The notes beneath the pieces are model-generated. The model searched no databases, was not told the DNA's origin, and saw only the letters and a program-made list of their open reading frames with translations. Below are positions 11,218 to 22,625 of a DNA stretch of 64,000 bases, piece after piece. The position numbers were made by a program, and so were the translations under genes. Numbering within the stretch: the stretch's first letter is position 1; the number at the start of each line of letters is the position of its first letter. The DNA is from Trypanosoma brucei gambiense DAL972 (lineage: Eukaryota; Euglenozoa; Kinetoplastea; Trypanosomatida; Trypanosomatidae), in NCBI RefSeq assembly GCF_000210295.1, contig NC_026734.1, forward strand, positions 496,001 through 560,000. Direction: 5' to 3'.

Positions 11218-13221
11218 CTTGTGATATCCCTTAACCGCAAATACTAATAATAACAATAATAATAATAATAGTGACGGTGGTAGCAATTTAAAAAAATATG
11301 TAAATAAGTAAATAAATAAGGGGGGAAAAAAAAAAAGAAAGAGCACAGATGCGGAAAAGAAAAGTAGTAGCAAACACGCTGAAAGACAAAATCAACATCC
11401 GGATTCAGGATATCACACACGTCACCGAAACACGTGGAGAATTACAAAATACCAAAAGTAGGCGGTTGAGGCAAAAGCAAAAAAAATAAAAAAATAAAAA
11501 ACAGCAACAACAACAACAACGGGAGGGGGAGTCCAAACACACATACGCAAATATTTTATCATGGAAAACGCACTTCATGATGTCATTACCATAACGCCAA
11601 AGCGGGATTCATGCGCTCAACTATAGAAAATGGTGAAGCAATCTTATGCATAAAACTATACACTAAAGGAAAAAAGAGAAAACGAAAAAGAAAAAAGAAA
11701 AAACAGAATCCTCGAGCCTCTTCATGTCACGACTAATTAATGAACCTAAAACATCAAACCTTTCAAGTGGAGACACTAAAATAATTTTCTTTTTAAAAAA
11801 AAAAAAAGAATAATGAAGAATAATGAAGAGAATTCGATGAGAGCAATGGCGTCTTCCCACAACATAAATGAAAAAAAAAAGGAAAAAAAGAAGTTACTCC
11901 TCCACACCTTTTAGGTCGAAACATCATTTCACAAGAGGGACGTAAGTGACCTCTTGTGAAATGAAGCAAACCTTAAAGAGTTTAAACACTTGCGGGACTC
12001 GAGTCTACGCGCCAAACCCTTTTTTTTATAATTCTCCTCCCGCCATATATTACAGTTAGTGGTGATATTGATAGTTCACACCCTCATAACCACTACACGT
12101 AATAGAAGGAAATGAATTAATAATATTAATAACATTAATAATATTAATAATAAAACAGACTGATACAATGTTGCAATTTTTGTTAGACAAATACAAACTT
12201 TTCCACCATAAAAGTTTTACACACACACACACACATAAATATATATATATAATAAATATATATATATAAAGGGGGAGAGAAAGAAGGGGATAGAGACGTT
12301 GGTAACGAAATACAAGCGGGAATGAAACGATTATGGTAATGATGGTAATGCTAATAATGGTGATGGAACGAAAAGAAGAAAGGAGGAAAAGGAAAGGAAA
12401 GGAAAGGAAAGGAAATAATACGCAACAAAATTACAAAGAATACACAAAAAGAAAAAAAAGAAGGAAGGAAAGAAAGAAAGAGACTACGGGGTGGAAGATC
12501 AACCAACCAAAAAAAAAAACAAGGAAGGTGATCACAAGATACTTGACGCTACATCTTTACATGTAATTTTTATTTATTCATTTCTTCACAATAATCCTCC
12601 TTTTCCTTTCTTTTCCTTTTGTTGATTCCGTTCCCCCGCTTCCATCAAATAACTCCGCACAGTTTGGTCATTTCACTAATTGCTACTCCCCAGAAACGGG
12701 AACTCACTTACGCACCTGCTCTGATGCTTCATATACTTTTGTTTTTGTCTCTTTTAAATCACTTTTTGTTTTTTTCTTCTCCTTTTTTTTTATTTAAGAA
12801 AAAAAAAATCAAAATTCCTTCTTCGTTTCCTCATCCCCCTTTTTTTTTTGTTAATCTTCCCCCTCGCATCACGCCAAACTTACTCACCAAATATATATAT
12901 TTCATGCATAAAAATGCACATGCAATAAACGGAAACAAAAAACAGGAGGAGAAAACAACATAGAAAAGGATGCAAAATGCGTACAGACACAAAAAAAAAA
13001 AAGAAAATACATGCAGCCACTGGGTATTGCAAATATAAAAAAAAAGGGAAAAAGGGAAGGGAACTTTCACACGCAAAACAATTGCACATGCAGCTTCCCC
13101 CATTCACATACGCCCACACACACACACACATACACATATATATATATTTTTATATACGTGTGTTTATGAACATTTGTGTGACGAAGGAGTTCTCATATCT
13201 CCTCTATACATTTCCCCCACT
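11218..13221. other. intergenic between UTP23-like gene and 786-residue gene
   Basis: Two kilobases of A-rich and simple-repeat DNA with no credible gene. Contents include AAT repeats (11240-11270), a perfect 14-bp hairpin at 11925-11963, AAT/ATT repeats near 12115-12150, (CA)n and (TA)n near 12220-12265, a GGAAA purine tract near 12370-12420, and (CA)n/(TA)n near 13110-13150. Presumably 3' UTR of the upstream gene plus 5' UTR of UTP23. Confidence 0.55.
11925..11963. repeat. perfect 14-bp inverted repeat (hairpin)
   Basis: Left arm CATTTCACAAGAGG at 11925-11938, an 11-nt loop, and exact reverse complement at 11950-11963. It stands out against the surrounding A-rich DNA and would fold in RNA from either strand. 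Confidence 0.9.
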
Positions 13222-15582
13222 CTACCACAGCCGCACTCTTGTTTTCTTATGTAATTGTTCAGTATCTTCATCATCACTCGCATCGGAGCCTTCATATTCC
13301 TCTCCATCAGTGCGAGATCCTCCATCAGACTCACCTGCATCAGTCGCACGATTTATAACCGCCCTGAAAAATGAAGCAAATGTGTTCATACAACCATTAC
13401 GTTTGGGCTCCCGCTCACGCCGACGCCGCTTCTTACGATCACCACCACTGAAAGCGCTAGGATGAAATAATGAAGTTCGACTGTCAGCGTCATCATCATC
13501 ATCAACATCAACATCATCGTCATTCTCATCGCGGCAACCGGCAGCATTTCCCTCCCCATTATTTGTTTCATTACTTGGACGCACCTTCCTTTTATTGGCT
13601 TCAACAACAACAGCTGCATCCGCCACAGTTCCATCTCGCACCGCAACTGCAGCACATTCATCCTTCAATTGTACAACGAGAGCACCGTTGCCAAGTTCCT
13701 TCGGCGCATTAACAGTTTGAATATCAGAAGATGATTGCAGTTTCTTATCACTGCACACGACTGCACTTCCCTCATTTCCGCTGGTCGGGACGCTGATGCA
13801 AATGTTTTCAACATGCTGCGGAGGCATCGAAACATTTTGGTTGGCCATAACACCCGTTACACCATTAGCAGCAACAAAAGTAGTAGTGGTAGAAGCTGTT
13901 GTTGCTGTTGTAGTGTCGTCACCAACACGAGTGCTATCATAACGTGTTAAAGGGAGAACTGTAGTCCCAATCATACGCATCACTGGAGATGGTGCAGCAT
14001 TTACTTGAGGATATGTTGCACGACAGTCGGGAGCACCACCAGTTTGGCAACTTGACCTTATGGATGACAGGCGGCATTCCGCAATTGAAGCTGCCGCCGT
14101 CGTTGCCGATGGGGTGGACACCGCCCAGCAACTCGACGCCCTGTCGTTTGCAGAAGCCGGCCCCTCCTGCTGTTGTTGATGTTGATGTGGTGATAATACC
14201 GTGCCGATATCGATGCCAGCAGACCAGGAACGGAGAGTTTCGTGAAGCTGGTCTGCAGAAGCCTGAACCTGAACAATGGCCTCCAGCCAACCCTTCACGG
14301 TGGATAATTCCGTGTCTATCTGTCGTCGCCTTGCTTCATATTCCTCCATCGTGGGATCGTAACTGTCCATAGCAGCCAAACGCTCATCGAGGCGTCCCGC
14401 TTCCTCTACACGGTTGGAACCGAGGCGGGCGATACGAGTTCTCATATCGTTCAGTCGTTCCCGTGCGTCGTTACACAACCCTTGCAAAGCAACCAATGCT
14501 CGGTTTGCCGTTACATTTTCCTTTAGTCCACGCAATAAATCGCCACAACTGGCGCCCACAACCTCCTCCCACTGTTGCCGCAACCGAAGTCCACACACAT
14601 GAACAGTAACCTGAAGGTCATCAACAGGATGCCCGCCAAGCGACAACTGCTCCCGTTGGGGTGGTACTACAAAAGGGAACCCGAGGGACTGGCCATTATT
14701 ATGAGAAGGAGATTTGGTCTGAATATCCCCCAGAGCAGCGCACACTTGATCTTGTTCCTCCCGAAGTTTCTTGAAGCTCTGAGCAAATGTTCCCACATGC
14801 GACAGAATTCCCTTGCATTCACTTAAATCAACGTCCACCCGCGAACGGCCTCGCTGCCCCTTGACTGAACCGACAGGACCATTTGGCACCATGTGCTGCA
14901 GCGGTTGCTGCGGAGATGTAAATAAAAAGCTGTCCGTTAAGGAAGCAGCTGATGTTGCCTGAAATGAAGCGGCAGCACATTCAATAGCCTTTTGAAGCTC
15001 ATCCCAACGCCGAAGTATGGCCTCACCTTCTTCGAGCCGCTGTTTAACTTGCATCCGAGCCACTGCGTAACGCCCCAACGCAAATTCAATTATGGAAACG
15101 GCTTCCTTCTCCTCAGGCCGGATCGAGCGGTCAGACATAAATTTTTGCATTTCAGCCACACAACCTGGCAATGCGGGGTTGAAGTCGGCAGTAGCCCCCA
15201 ACGTTGCCGAATTGTTGGATAAACGAGAAACGGAAACATCCTCCTTCGAGGCCTCTACGTGACTGTTTACCACATTATTGGAAATGGCAACACTGTTGGG
15301 AGCGGAGGATGCGACATAACTACTGAAAATATCAAAAGGGTTGTTTGTGGCATTGCAACCGCTAGCAGCTGTCACCACCTGCACATCATTATTAACAGTT
15401 CCGGTTCCGCCGCATTGCGTGGATAAGCAGCCGGGTTGCGGTATGGTGGCGTTGGTGTTGGTGTTGGAATGGTTAAATGGTGTAAAGTGAGTTGACATGG
15501 TAGAAGAAACCGCATCACTTTTAACACCCGCTAAACCATTGGAATTCCGCGCTGTGACCTGCGATGGCAGGAAGGAGGTCAT
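13222..15582 (-). CDS. hypothetical coiled-coil protein with acidic/basic C-terminus
   Basis: A 786-residue protein starting at the ATG complementary to 15580-15582; a splice-type AG preceded by pyrimidines lies about 45 bases upstream. I do not recognise the family. In order: a Ser/Thr/Asn-rich N-terminus (1-130); helical, probably coiled-coil stretches at about 140-220, 255-290 and 330-460; a Thr/Ala/Ser-rich linker (about 470-640); then an acidic run of Asp (about 690-705), a basic cluster 'DRKKRRRREREPKR' suitable as a nuclear signal, and a second acidic stretch. No transmembrane segment, signal peptide or FG repeats were seen. The layout suggests a nuclear scaffold or chromatin-associated protein, but that is inference. 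A large repeat-rich block lies upstream of it on the transcribed strand. Confidence 0.8.
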   Translation of the reverse strand: MTSFLPSQVTARNSNGLAGVKSDAVSSTMSTHFTPFNHSNTNTNATIPQPGCLSTQCGGTGTVNNDVQVVTAASGCNATNNPFDIFSSYVASSAPNSVAISNNVVNSHVEASKEDVSVSRLSNNSATLGATADFNPALPGCVAEMQKFMSDRSIRPEEKEAVSIIEFALGRYAVARMQVKQRLEEGEAILRRWDELQKAIECAAASFQATSAASLTDSFLFTSPQQPLQHMVPNGPVGSVKGQRGRSRVDVDLSECKGILSHVGTFAQSFKKLREEQDQVCAALGDIQTKSPSHNNGQSLGFPFVVPPQREQLSLGGHPVDDLQVTVHVCGLRLRQQWEEVVGASCGDLLRGLKENVTANRALVALQGLCNDARERLNDMRTRIARLGSNRVEEAGRLDERLAAMDSYDPTMEEYEARRRQIDTELSTVKGWLEAIVQVQASADQLHETLRSWSAGIDIGTVLSPHQHQQQQEGPASANDRASSCWAVSTPSATTAAASIAECRLSSIRSSCQTGGAPDCRATYPQVNAAPSPVMRMIGTTVLPLTRYDSTRVGDDTTTATTASTTTTFVAANGVTGVMANQNVSMPPQHVENICISVPTSGNEGSAVVCSDKKLQSSSDIQTVNAPKELGNGALVVQLKDECAAVAVRDGTVADAAVVVEANKRKVRPSNETNNGEGNAAGCRDENDDDVDVDDDDDADSRTSLFHPSAFSGGDRKKRRRREREPKRNGCMNTFASFFRAVINRATDAGESDGGSRTDGEEYEGSDASDDEDTEQLHKKTRVRLW

Positions 15583-16245
15583 TTTGGAAATGGAAACGTG
15601 TGTAATAACGAGAGGGAAAAGATAACTAAAAGAAAAATAATTATAATAATAATAATTATATATATATATTTATTTATTTATTTATATATAGAAGAAGATG
15701 GGGGGAAGAAAAAAAAAAAGAGATGAATTGATTGCAGAGACTGAGTGGAAGGAACACAAACGCAAATGCACATACTTGTTAGCGATGGGGGAGAAGAAAA
15801 AAAAAAAAGGTGCTAAAGCACCAGAGGAAAAGAAGAAGGAAATTTTTAAAAAAAAAAATGAAACAACAAAACAGGGGAGATGTAAAATTTGACCAAGCAA
15901 TAAAACAATCAAACAAAAAGAAGGAAAAAAAAAGATACCTCAGGCAGAAAATGACTCAAAGGAGTGAACCAAACACATTTGTTATCATCATCCTCCTCTT
16001 CGTACATTTTTTTTTTTTGCTTTGCTTTTTTTTTTTGCTTTGCTTTGCGCATGTTTGTGTGTCTTCTTATCCCTCAGTGCAGGAAACGGCCAAACTCATC
16101 AGTTATCATTCACAAAAAACAAAAAAAAATGCGGTAATTTGTCCCGTCATTTTCGTTTAGTACTGTAAAGTAAAGGGACGCCTCACGATAATAAGAAAAT
16201 GATGAAACTGTAGTTTTTGTTTCGTTATCTTTTTTTTTCTTTTTT

Positions 16246-16287
16246 TTTTTTACCTTTGCCTCTTTTAAGTGAGGTAAAGGTAAAAAA
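16246..16287. repeat. 17-bp inverted repeat with one G-T pair (hairpin)
   Basis: Left arm TTTTTTACCTTTGCCTC at 16246-16262, an 8-nt loop, and right arm GAGGTAAAGGTAAAAAA at 16271-16287. The single non-Watson-Crick position is a G-U pair in RNA from the + strand and a C-A mismatch in RNA from the - strand. Confidence 0.85.
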
Positions 16288-19200
16288 GAAAAAAAAGAAA
16301 AAAGAAAAAAAATTAGTTCACGGGAAAACAACTTCACAACTGATATGCAAGCATGCAAAAGTAAGCAATAAATTGTAAGAGGCAGAAAAAAAAACAAAAA
16401 AAACAAAAAAAAAGAAAAAAAGAAGTTTGAAAGGTATTCAAAACAAAACAAAACAAAATTAAAAAGAATCGAAGCAACTTCACAAAGAAAAAAAGAAAAA
16501 GAAAAAGAGGGTACACAAAAATGAATCAATGTCACAACGAGAGAAATAAATAAATGAGAAGATATTTGCCACACAGAATGGAGGGAGGTACACACTGAAG
16601 GGGAAAAAGTAAATAAATATTATGAAAGTATTGAAACCGCTTGACGGAATAAACAATGATAACAATAATAAAGGGAAATAAAAGGGAAATAAAAGGTGCC
16701 TCAAATTACCGTAATGATACCGCGAAGCAGAGGTACCCGCCGCCATCAAACAAATGATGGTAACGTCAATTTAAAAAATATAAATATATACAAAAGATGT
16801 GAAAAAAAAAAAAATCACGGCGAAAGAGATCTCAGAAAAAAATTAACAAAGGATGAAAAGGACATATGTGTGTGTGAGTGTGTGAGTGAGTGAGTCACCT
16901 CATACAAAATGCTCCTTTTTTTTTTGTTTTGTTTGAGCCATCAGCACCTTTCTTTTTTTTTTTTTAATCCATTATTATTGTTAATAATCCTCATCTCAAC
17001 ATCTTCTCTTGTATTTTCTTTTTTTTTTCTTTTACACTTCATTTCATCATCGTCGGCTCATCGTCGGCTCATCCCCATTTCAAACACCGTCATTTCAACC
17101 TTTCATTTCCCTTTCAAACACATAAACACACGTAAGAGAAAAAAAAAAAAGAAAAGAAAAACAAAGCTCCAGAAGGGGGGAGGAAAAAGAAAAAAAAAGA
17201 TGTATAAATTTAAATATAACCAAATATTCGTATAATTTTGTGTGTTTTTGTTTCTTTTTTTTTTCTTTTAATTTTTCTCTTTTAGTGTTTGTTACTCCCG
17301 TCACCTCCATTCATTCATTCATTCATGCAACATTCTCTCTTGTATTTTCTTTTATTTTCTCTCTTACATCATTTCTCTTGTCCGTATGTGACTTTGCGCG
17401 TGTGAGGTTTCTTTTTTTTTTTTCCTCTCTCTCTCTCCACCTTCATTTGAACCTCCTCAAACGCAAAAAAAAAAAAGAAAAAAATGTGTGCTTGTATATA
17501 TACGTTTAAACATACGTATATATATATATATATATATATAAATATATGTGTGTGTGTGTATGTGTTTATGTAAAAGGCATAATTCACTGGGCAGCAGTTC
17601 CTTCCAACAGAGTTGAAATAATTGTAATGACTGCATGACACTCAGCCATTTATTTATTTATTTATTTATTTATCTAAAATATTGACGGTTTCGATGCATC
17701 CGCAACGGCAGGCGGTTACGTGTGCTCTCTCATTTTCCTTTCAGTTCCTTCACACATTTGCGTCTTCATAAGTACATTTATACTCAATAGTCTCATTATT
17801 TCCAACAATGATATAATAATAACAAATTTATGTTGTTAAGAATGATATCAAAAACATTTCTTTTTATCATTGTTATTATTTGCATATTTCTTTTTTTTTT
17901 CATTTTAACCTGTTCATATCTTACAACTGCTCCGTGTAATCCTCTCCATTAAATATCGTCATTTTGTCTTTCTTTTTTTTTTTCTCTACCTTTTTTTTTC
18001 TTTTCTTTTTCCTGAACTCTTTCCTCTTCAGCTTGAGTGGAAAAAAAAAAAAACACAAACACACACACACACACACAAAACAAAAAAAAAATTTGGAGGA
18101 AGCGGGAACAGAGAAAGAAAGAAAAAAAAACAATAATAATAATAATAATAATAATAATAACTATAACAACAGCAGGAGCGCGCGCCTTTGCTTCATTCCT
18201 TTCTCTTTTTTTTTTCCGTTTCACTCGTTCATTTTCTTTACTTTTCTTTTTCTTTTTCTTTTTCTTTTCAATAATCATAATCATAGCAGAAACGAAAAGG
18301 AAGTGAAATAACGTGAAGCAAAAAAGAAAGTGAATACCATTGAGATACTGAAGTGTATAAGTAAAGTATATATAAATATAAACATAAATAATATATAAAC
18401 CAAAATGCATGTATATTTATTTATAATTTCATGTGGCCGCGGAAGCTCACCGGCGCCCATACTCTAAAAAGAAAAAAGAAGAAAAAACATAAGAAGTATA
18501 ATATTAATATTATTAATAATAATAATAATAATAGTACGATATAATAAAATACCCTTTCAGTATTTGTCATCATTATTTGAAGAAAAAAAACAAGAAAAGA
18601 AAAGAAAGGGGAGGAAATTACGAAGTTTGTCGTTTTGTTTTTTTTTCCCCCCTTTTCGAAGGGGGGGGGGGTGTTGCTGGTTTACATTTCATTTTTTTAT
18701 TTTTTTATTATTGTTATTTTTCCTCTACACCAAAAAAAAAAAAAGACGATGGACAGCACAACGATGATATTTAAAAAAAAAAAGGAAAAAAAAAAGAACA
18801 ATGATGGTACAATAATAACCGAACAAAACAAAACAAAATAAAACAAAAAAAAAGAAAAGAAACAAATGAAGCGGAGGAAATTTCTCACCTCTCATAAAAA
18901 CTTCTTTCAGTTGATATAAATAAATATTTAAATATTGCATAACGTTCATACGAGTATATAAAAATAATAATAATAATAACAGACAACAAAGAGCGTGCAC
19001 CCAAAAGAAGGAGGGATTTAAAAAAAAAAAGAGAAAAAAAGAGAGAAAAAAAAAACGTTCGTATATAATTATTGGCGTTATAATATAAAACTATATAATT
19101 TCTTATTTGAAACAAAAAAAAAAGAAAAACAATCAAGGATTTCATAGTTTACAAATATTTGTACGTGAACAATAATACATTCGCGGACATGAACACAGAT

Positions 19201-19391
19201 ATTCATTGAAGAATAGAAGCAGGAAAAAAAAAAAAGAAGAGCGTACATGTAACAAATAAAAATAAAAACAATTATTCATGAGCAAATGATACAAACAAAC
19301 ATGTACAGATACACACACGTATATATGCAAATGTACATGTCATTTTTTCTCTCTTCTGTGGGAGCTGCTTGAACGGAAATCTTGACAAAAC

Positions 19392-19430
<39 letters not shown>
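19392..19430. repeat. (AAT)n microsatellite
   Basis: About 13 trinucleotide units. Confidence 0.95.
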
Positions 19431-19431
<1 letters not shown>

Positions 19432-22400
19432 GCAACAATAAGAAGGGGAAAAGGGAGGGGGAAAGAAAAAGAAAAGAAAAGAAATTTGATAGCGATTTGT
19501 AAATAATCGAATCAAATAAAATTGAACAAATATTTCATGCAAACATGCATATATAAATATATAAATATATGTGTGTATATATTCTTAGGTCCGTGTGTAT
19601 TTGTCCCTTTTTTCTTTTTCTTTTCTCTGTCCTCCCTCTCATTTGCCCTCATAATTCATAGCAGCATCCGTGTCACCGAGTTTATCTGTGAAGAATAGTT
19701 ACCATATAATTAATATCACAATGATGATGGTAATAATAATAATAATGAGCGAATAATGAAAAACACAAAAAAACAAAAACAGACACACAGTAGTAGTAGT
19801 AATAATAATAATAAAAGTGGCATATAAAGACGAGGAGGAGGAGGGGGGCGGGGAGGAGACAATTTAACAAAAAGAAAAAAGAAAAAATCATTTAATTTTC
19901 ATTTTTATTACACAATGCACTTGTCATCTCCCCTCATCTTTCTGTTACCGCCCCTATGATTATTATTATGATTATTATTATTGCTAGTGCTGTTAACATC
20001 ATAATCATGACCTTTCGCGGATATCACCGCGTGTCATTTCTGCCATTCATCCGATAAATCCCGTCGATGCCTTTTTTTTTTTGTTTTTTCCTTTTTTTTT
20101 TTTATTTCATTCTTTTTCCTCCCTCACTTATAAATAAATAAACAAGTAAATAATAAATGATTTCTCATAGTTTTCTTTTTACGGTTTCAGCTTCAGGAGT
20201 CATGGCAACAGCATTACGGCGGATGAAAGCAGGGGAGAGGAAAATCAAAATATTTCTCTTTTTTTTTTTTTAAGAAAAAAAAAGAACAAGAAAATACAAT
20301 CTTGTGAGTTTGCAAAGCCGTAAACATATATATATATATATATATTTATTTATTTATTTATAATATATTTATAATGGATAGAGGGAATTGACAATGCAAC
20401 ACAATAACAGCACAAAAAAAAGAAAAAGAAAAAAAAAAGACAAGACAAGACAAGACAAGTTGCCCCTCCCCCCTCCTCCAACAACAAAAAAAAAAAAGAA
20501 AAAAAACACTCTTTGATTACCCGTCATCCTGTGTAAAGAGTCATTTAATTCTACTTTCACTTTTTTTTTTCTTTTTTTCTTTTTTTTTTTTTTAGCCTTT
20601 CATTTCCTCTCGTTTCATTTCATAATTTTGAAACAAAATATTCATCCTCTCTTTTCTTTTTTTTCTTTCTTTTCTTTTTTTTTCTTTTTTTTTTTTTTTT
20701 GATACTCGACAAAGTGTAGAAATTCATCACATGCATCCAAAACACCACACGAAACGTATATCTCAAAAGAAAAAAAAAAAGAAAAGAAAACACAAACACA
20801 AATTTATTCATCAACACCATCATATTCATTCGCTATCCCAATCTCATCAATTCCCTTAACTTTTCCCACCAGTTCCCTTTTTTTTTCTTTTTTTTCTCTT
20901 TTCTTTTCTCTTTTCATACGTGAGTACATTTCTTCTATTCGTACATCCATCCTTATCTCCCCACAACGGCATACACCCCCGTTAAGATCTAATGCAAAAA
21001 CAAAACAAAACGAAACAAAACACACACGAGAGGGAAAAAAAAAAAGATAAAAAAAAAAAAGAAAAAAAAAGATTCCCATTTCTGCTTTTTATCAAACCCC
21101 CACACACACAAACACAAACAAACACACATGAAATATACGAATTATATATATATATATATATTCGTACACTTGACATGCATATATTTACGATAATCACACA
21201 CGTGCCAAATGCAAATGTGACAAATTTACATATAAATATTTATAAATAAATAAACAAAAATTAATAATGCACATAATACAAAGGTGGATACGACATGTGC
21301 GTGTGTGCTTGCACTTTTTTATTTATTTTTTTTTATTTTTTTTTTTTCTCTCCCTCCTCCCTCCCGTGCGGGTAAAAAAAAATTATATTGTTCAATCGTA
21401 TTCAAACCTTAACACTTTGCTTTTCTTTTATCTCCTTCTCTCTTTCTTTCTTTCTTTCTTTTTTTTTTTCGTTTTCCTTTACTCCTCGGTAAACTTTCTA
21501 TTTTACATTCTTGACATCGTTATATTACATTATATTACATTATATTTATTTATTGTTAGTTTTAAGTTATTTATTATAAGAGATGAACTTATTTCTTTCT
21601 TTCTTTTCTTTTCTTTTAAAATCTTTTTTCGAATTTCAGTTCTTTACGTTAGGAAATGGGAAACACCCACCTGCCCCAAAGTACGAAAACAAAAATAAAG
21701 AAAAAGAAAAAGAAAGAAAAGTAAAGAAGACAATGAAAAATAACGACAATAATATTATATTTATTTTTATTTTTATTTTTATTTCTATTGTTGTTAAAAA
21801 AGAAAAAAAAAACGCTGCGCGTGGTGGAATTTCTACTGTGAAGTGAAAGAAACAAAAACACACACACACACACACAACAGCAGAATCAGCAGCAGCAGCA
21901 GAGCTAAATTTCTTTTATGAAATATATATATATATATTTATTTATTTATTTTAAAAAAAAAAAAGAAGCAATTCGCATTAGTGTCTTTGCGTACGTATAC
22001 GCCACCGTAATGAAACTTCATGGAACAAACAAACAAACACAAAAAACACAAAAAAGAAAAATGTGGAACTGCTTTTTTTTTTTTTATCTTTTCATTTTTT
22101 TTTATCTATTCGTTTCTCTTTTATTTTTTTTAAAAAAAAAATCCTTTTTCTTTTTTTAGGTTCTTTCAGTCTTCAATTTTATTATTATTATTATTATTGT
22201 CTGTTGTTTTTATGGACGTGTGAGTGGAAGAAGCAACGGCAGCGAGTTCCATGACGTAATGTCATTCAAACGATAATACAAAAACAAAACAAAAAACGAA
22301 AGGAAATGAAATGAATAGAAAACATTGGAATAGAAATGGACAGCAGCAATTTGTATATAAAATAAAAAAGATATGATATGCTTTGTCTCCTGTAAACCAA

Positions 22401-22572
22401 CACAATAACAAATACAACAGACACAGTAACCATACAATGATGGTACAAAAAAAAAAGAAAAAAGAAAGAAGAGAATATAGTCAGAAACACGCATACAAGC
22501 ATACATATATTTCACGTGTAAATATATAGAGGTATATATAAATATAAAAGTAAATGTATATAAATAAATATA

Positions 22573-22625
22573 TGCAAGTATATATAAATATAAATATGTG
22601 CAAGTATATATAAATATAAATATAA
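22573..22625. repeat. 26-bp AT-rich tandem repeat, two units
   Basis: TGCAAGTATATATAAATATA occurs at about 22573 and again at about 22599, inside a longer TATA/AAAT-rich stretch (about 22520-22665). Confidence 0.7.

Noticed and set aside
11218..11373. In-frame N-terminal extension of UTP23 (52 residues, Leu/Phe rich, looks like a signal anchor)
   Set aside because: It is the translation of pyrimidine and AAT repeats upstream of a splice-type AG; the family start 'MKRR' lies just after it.
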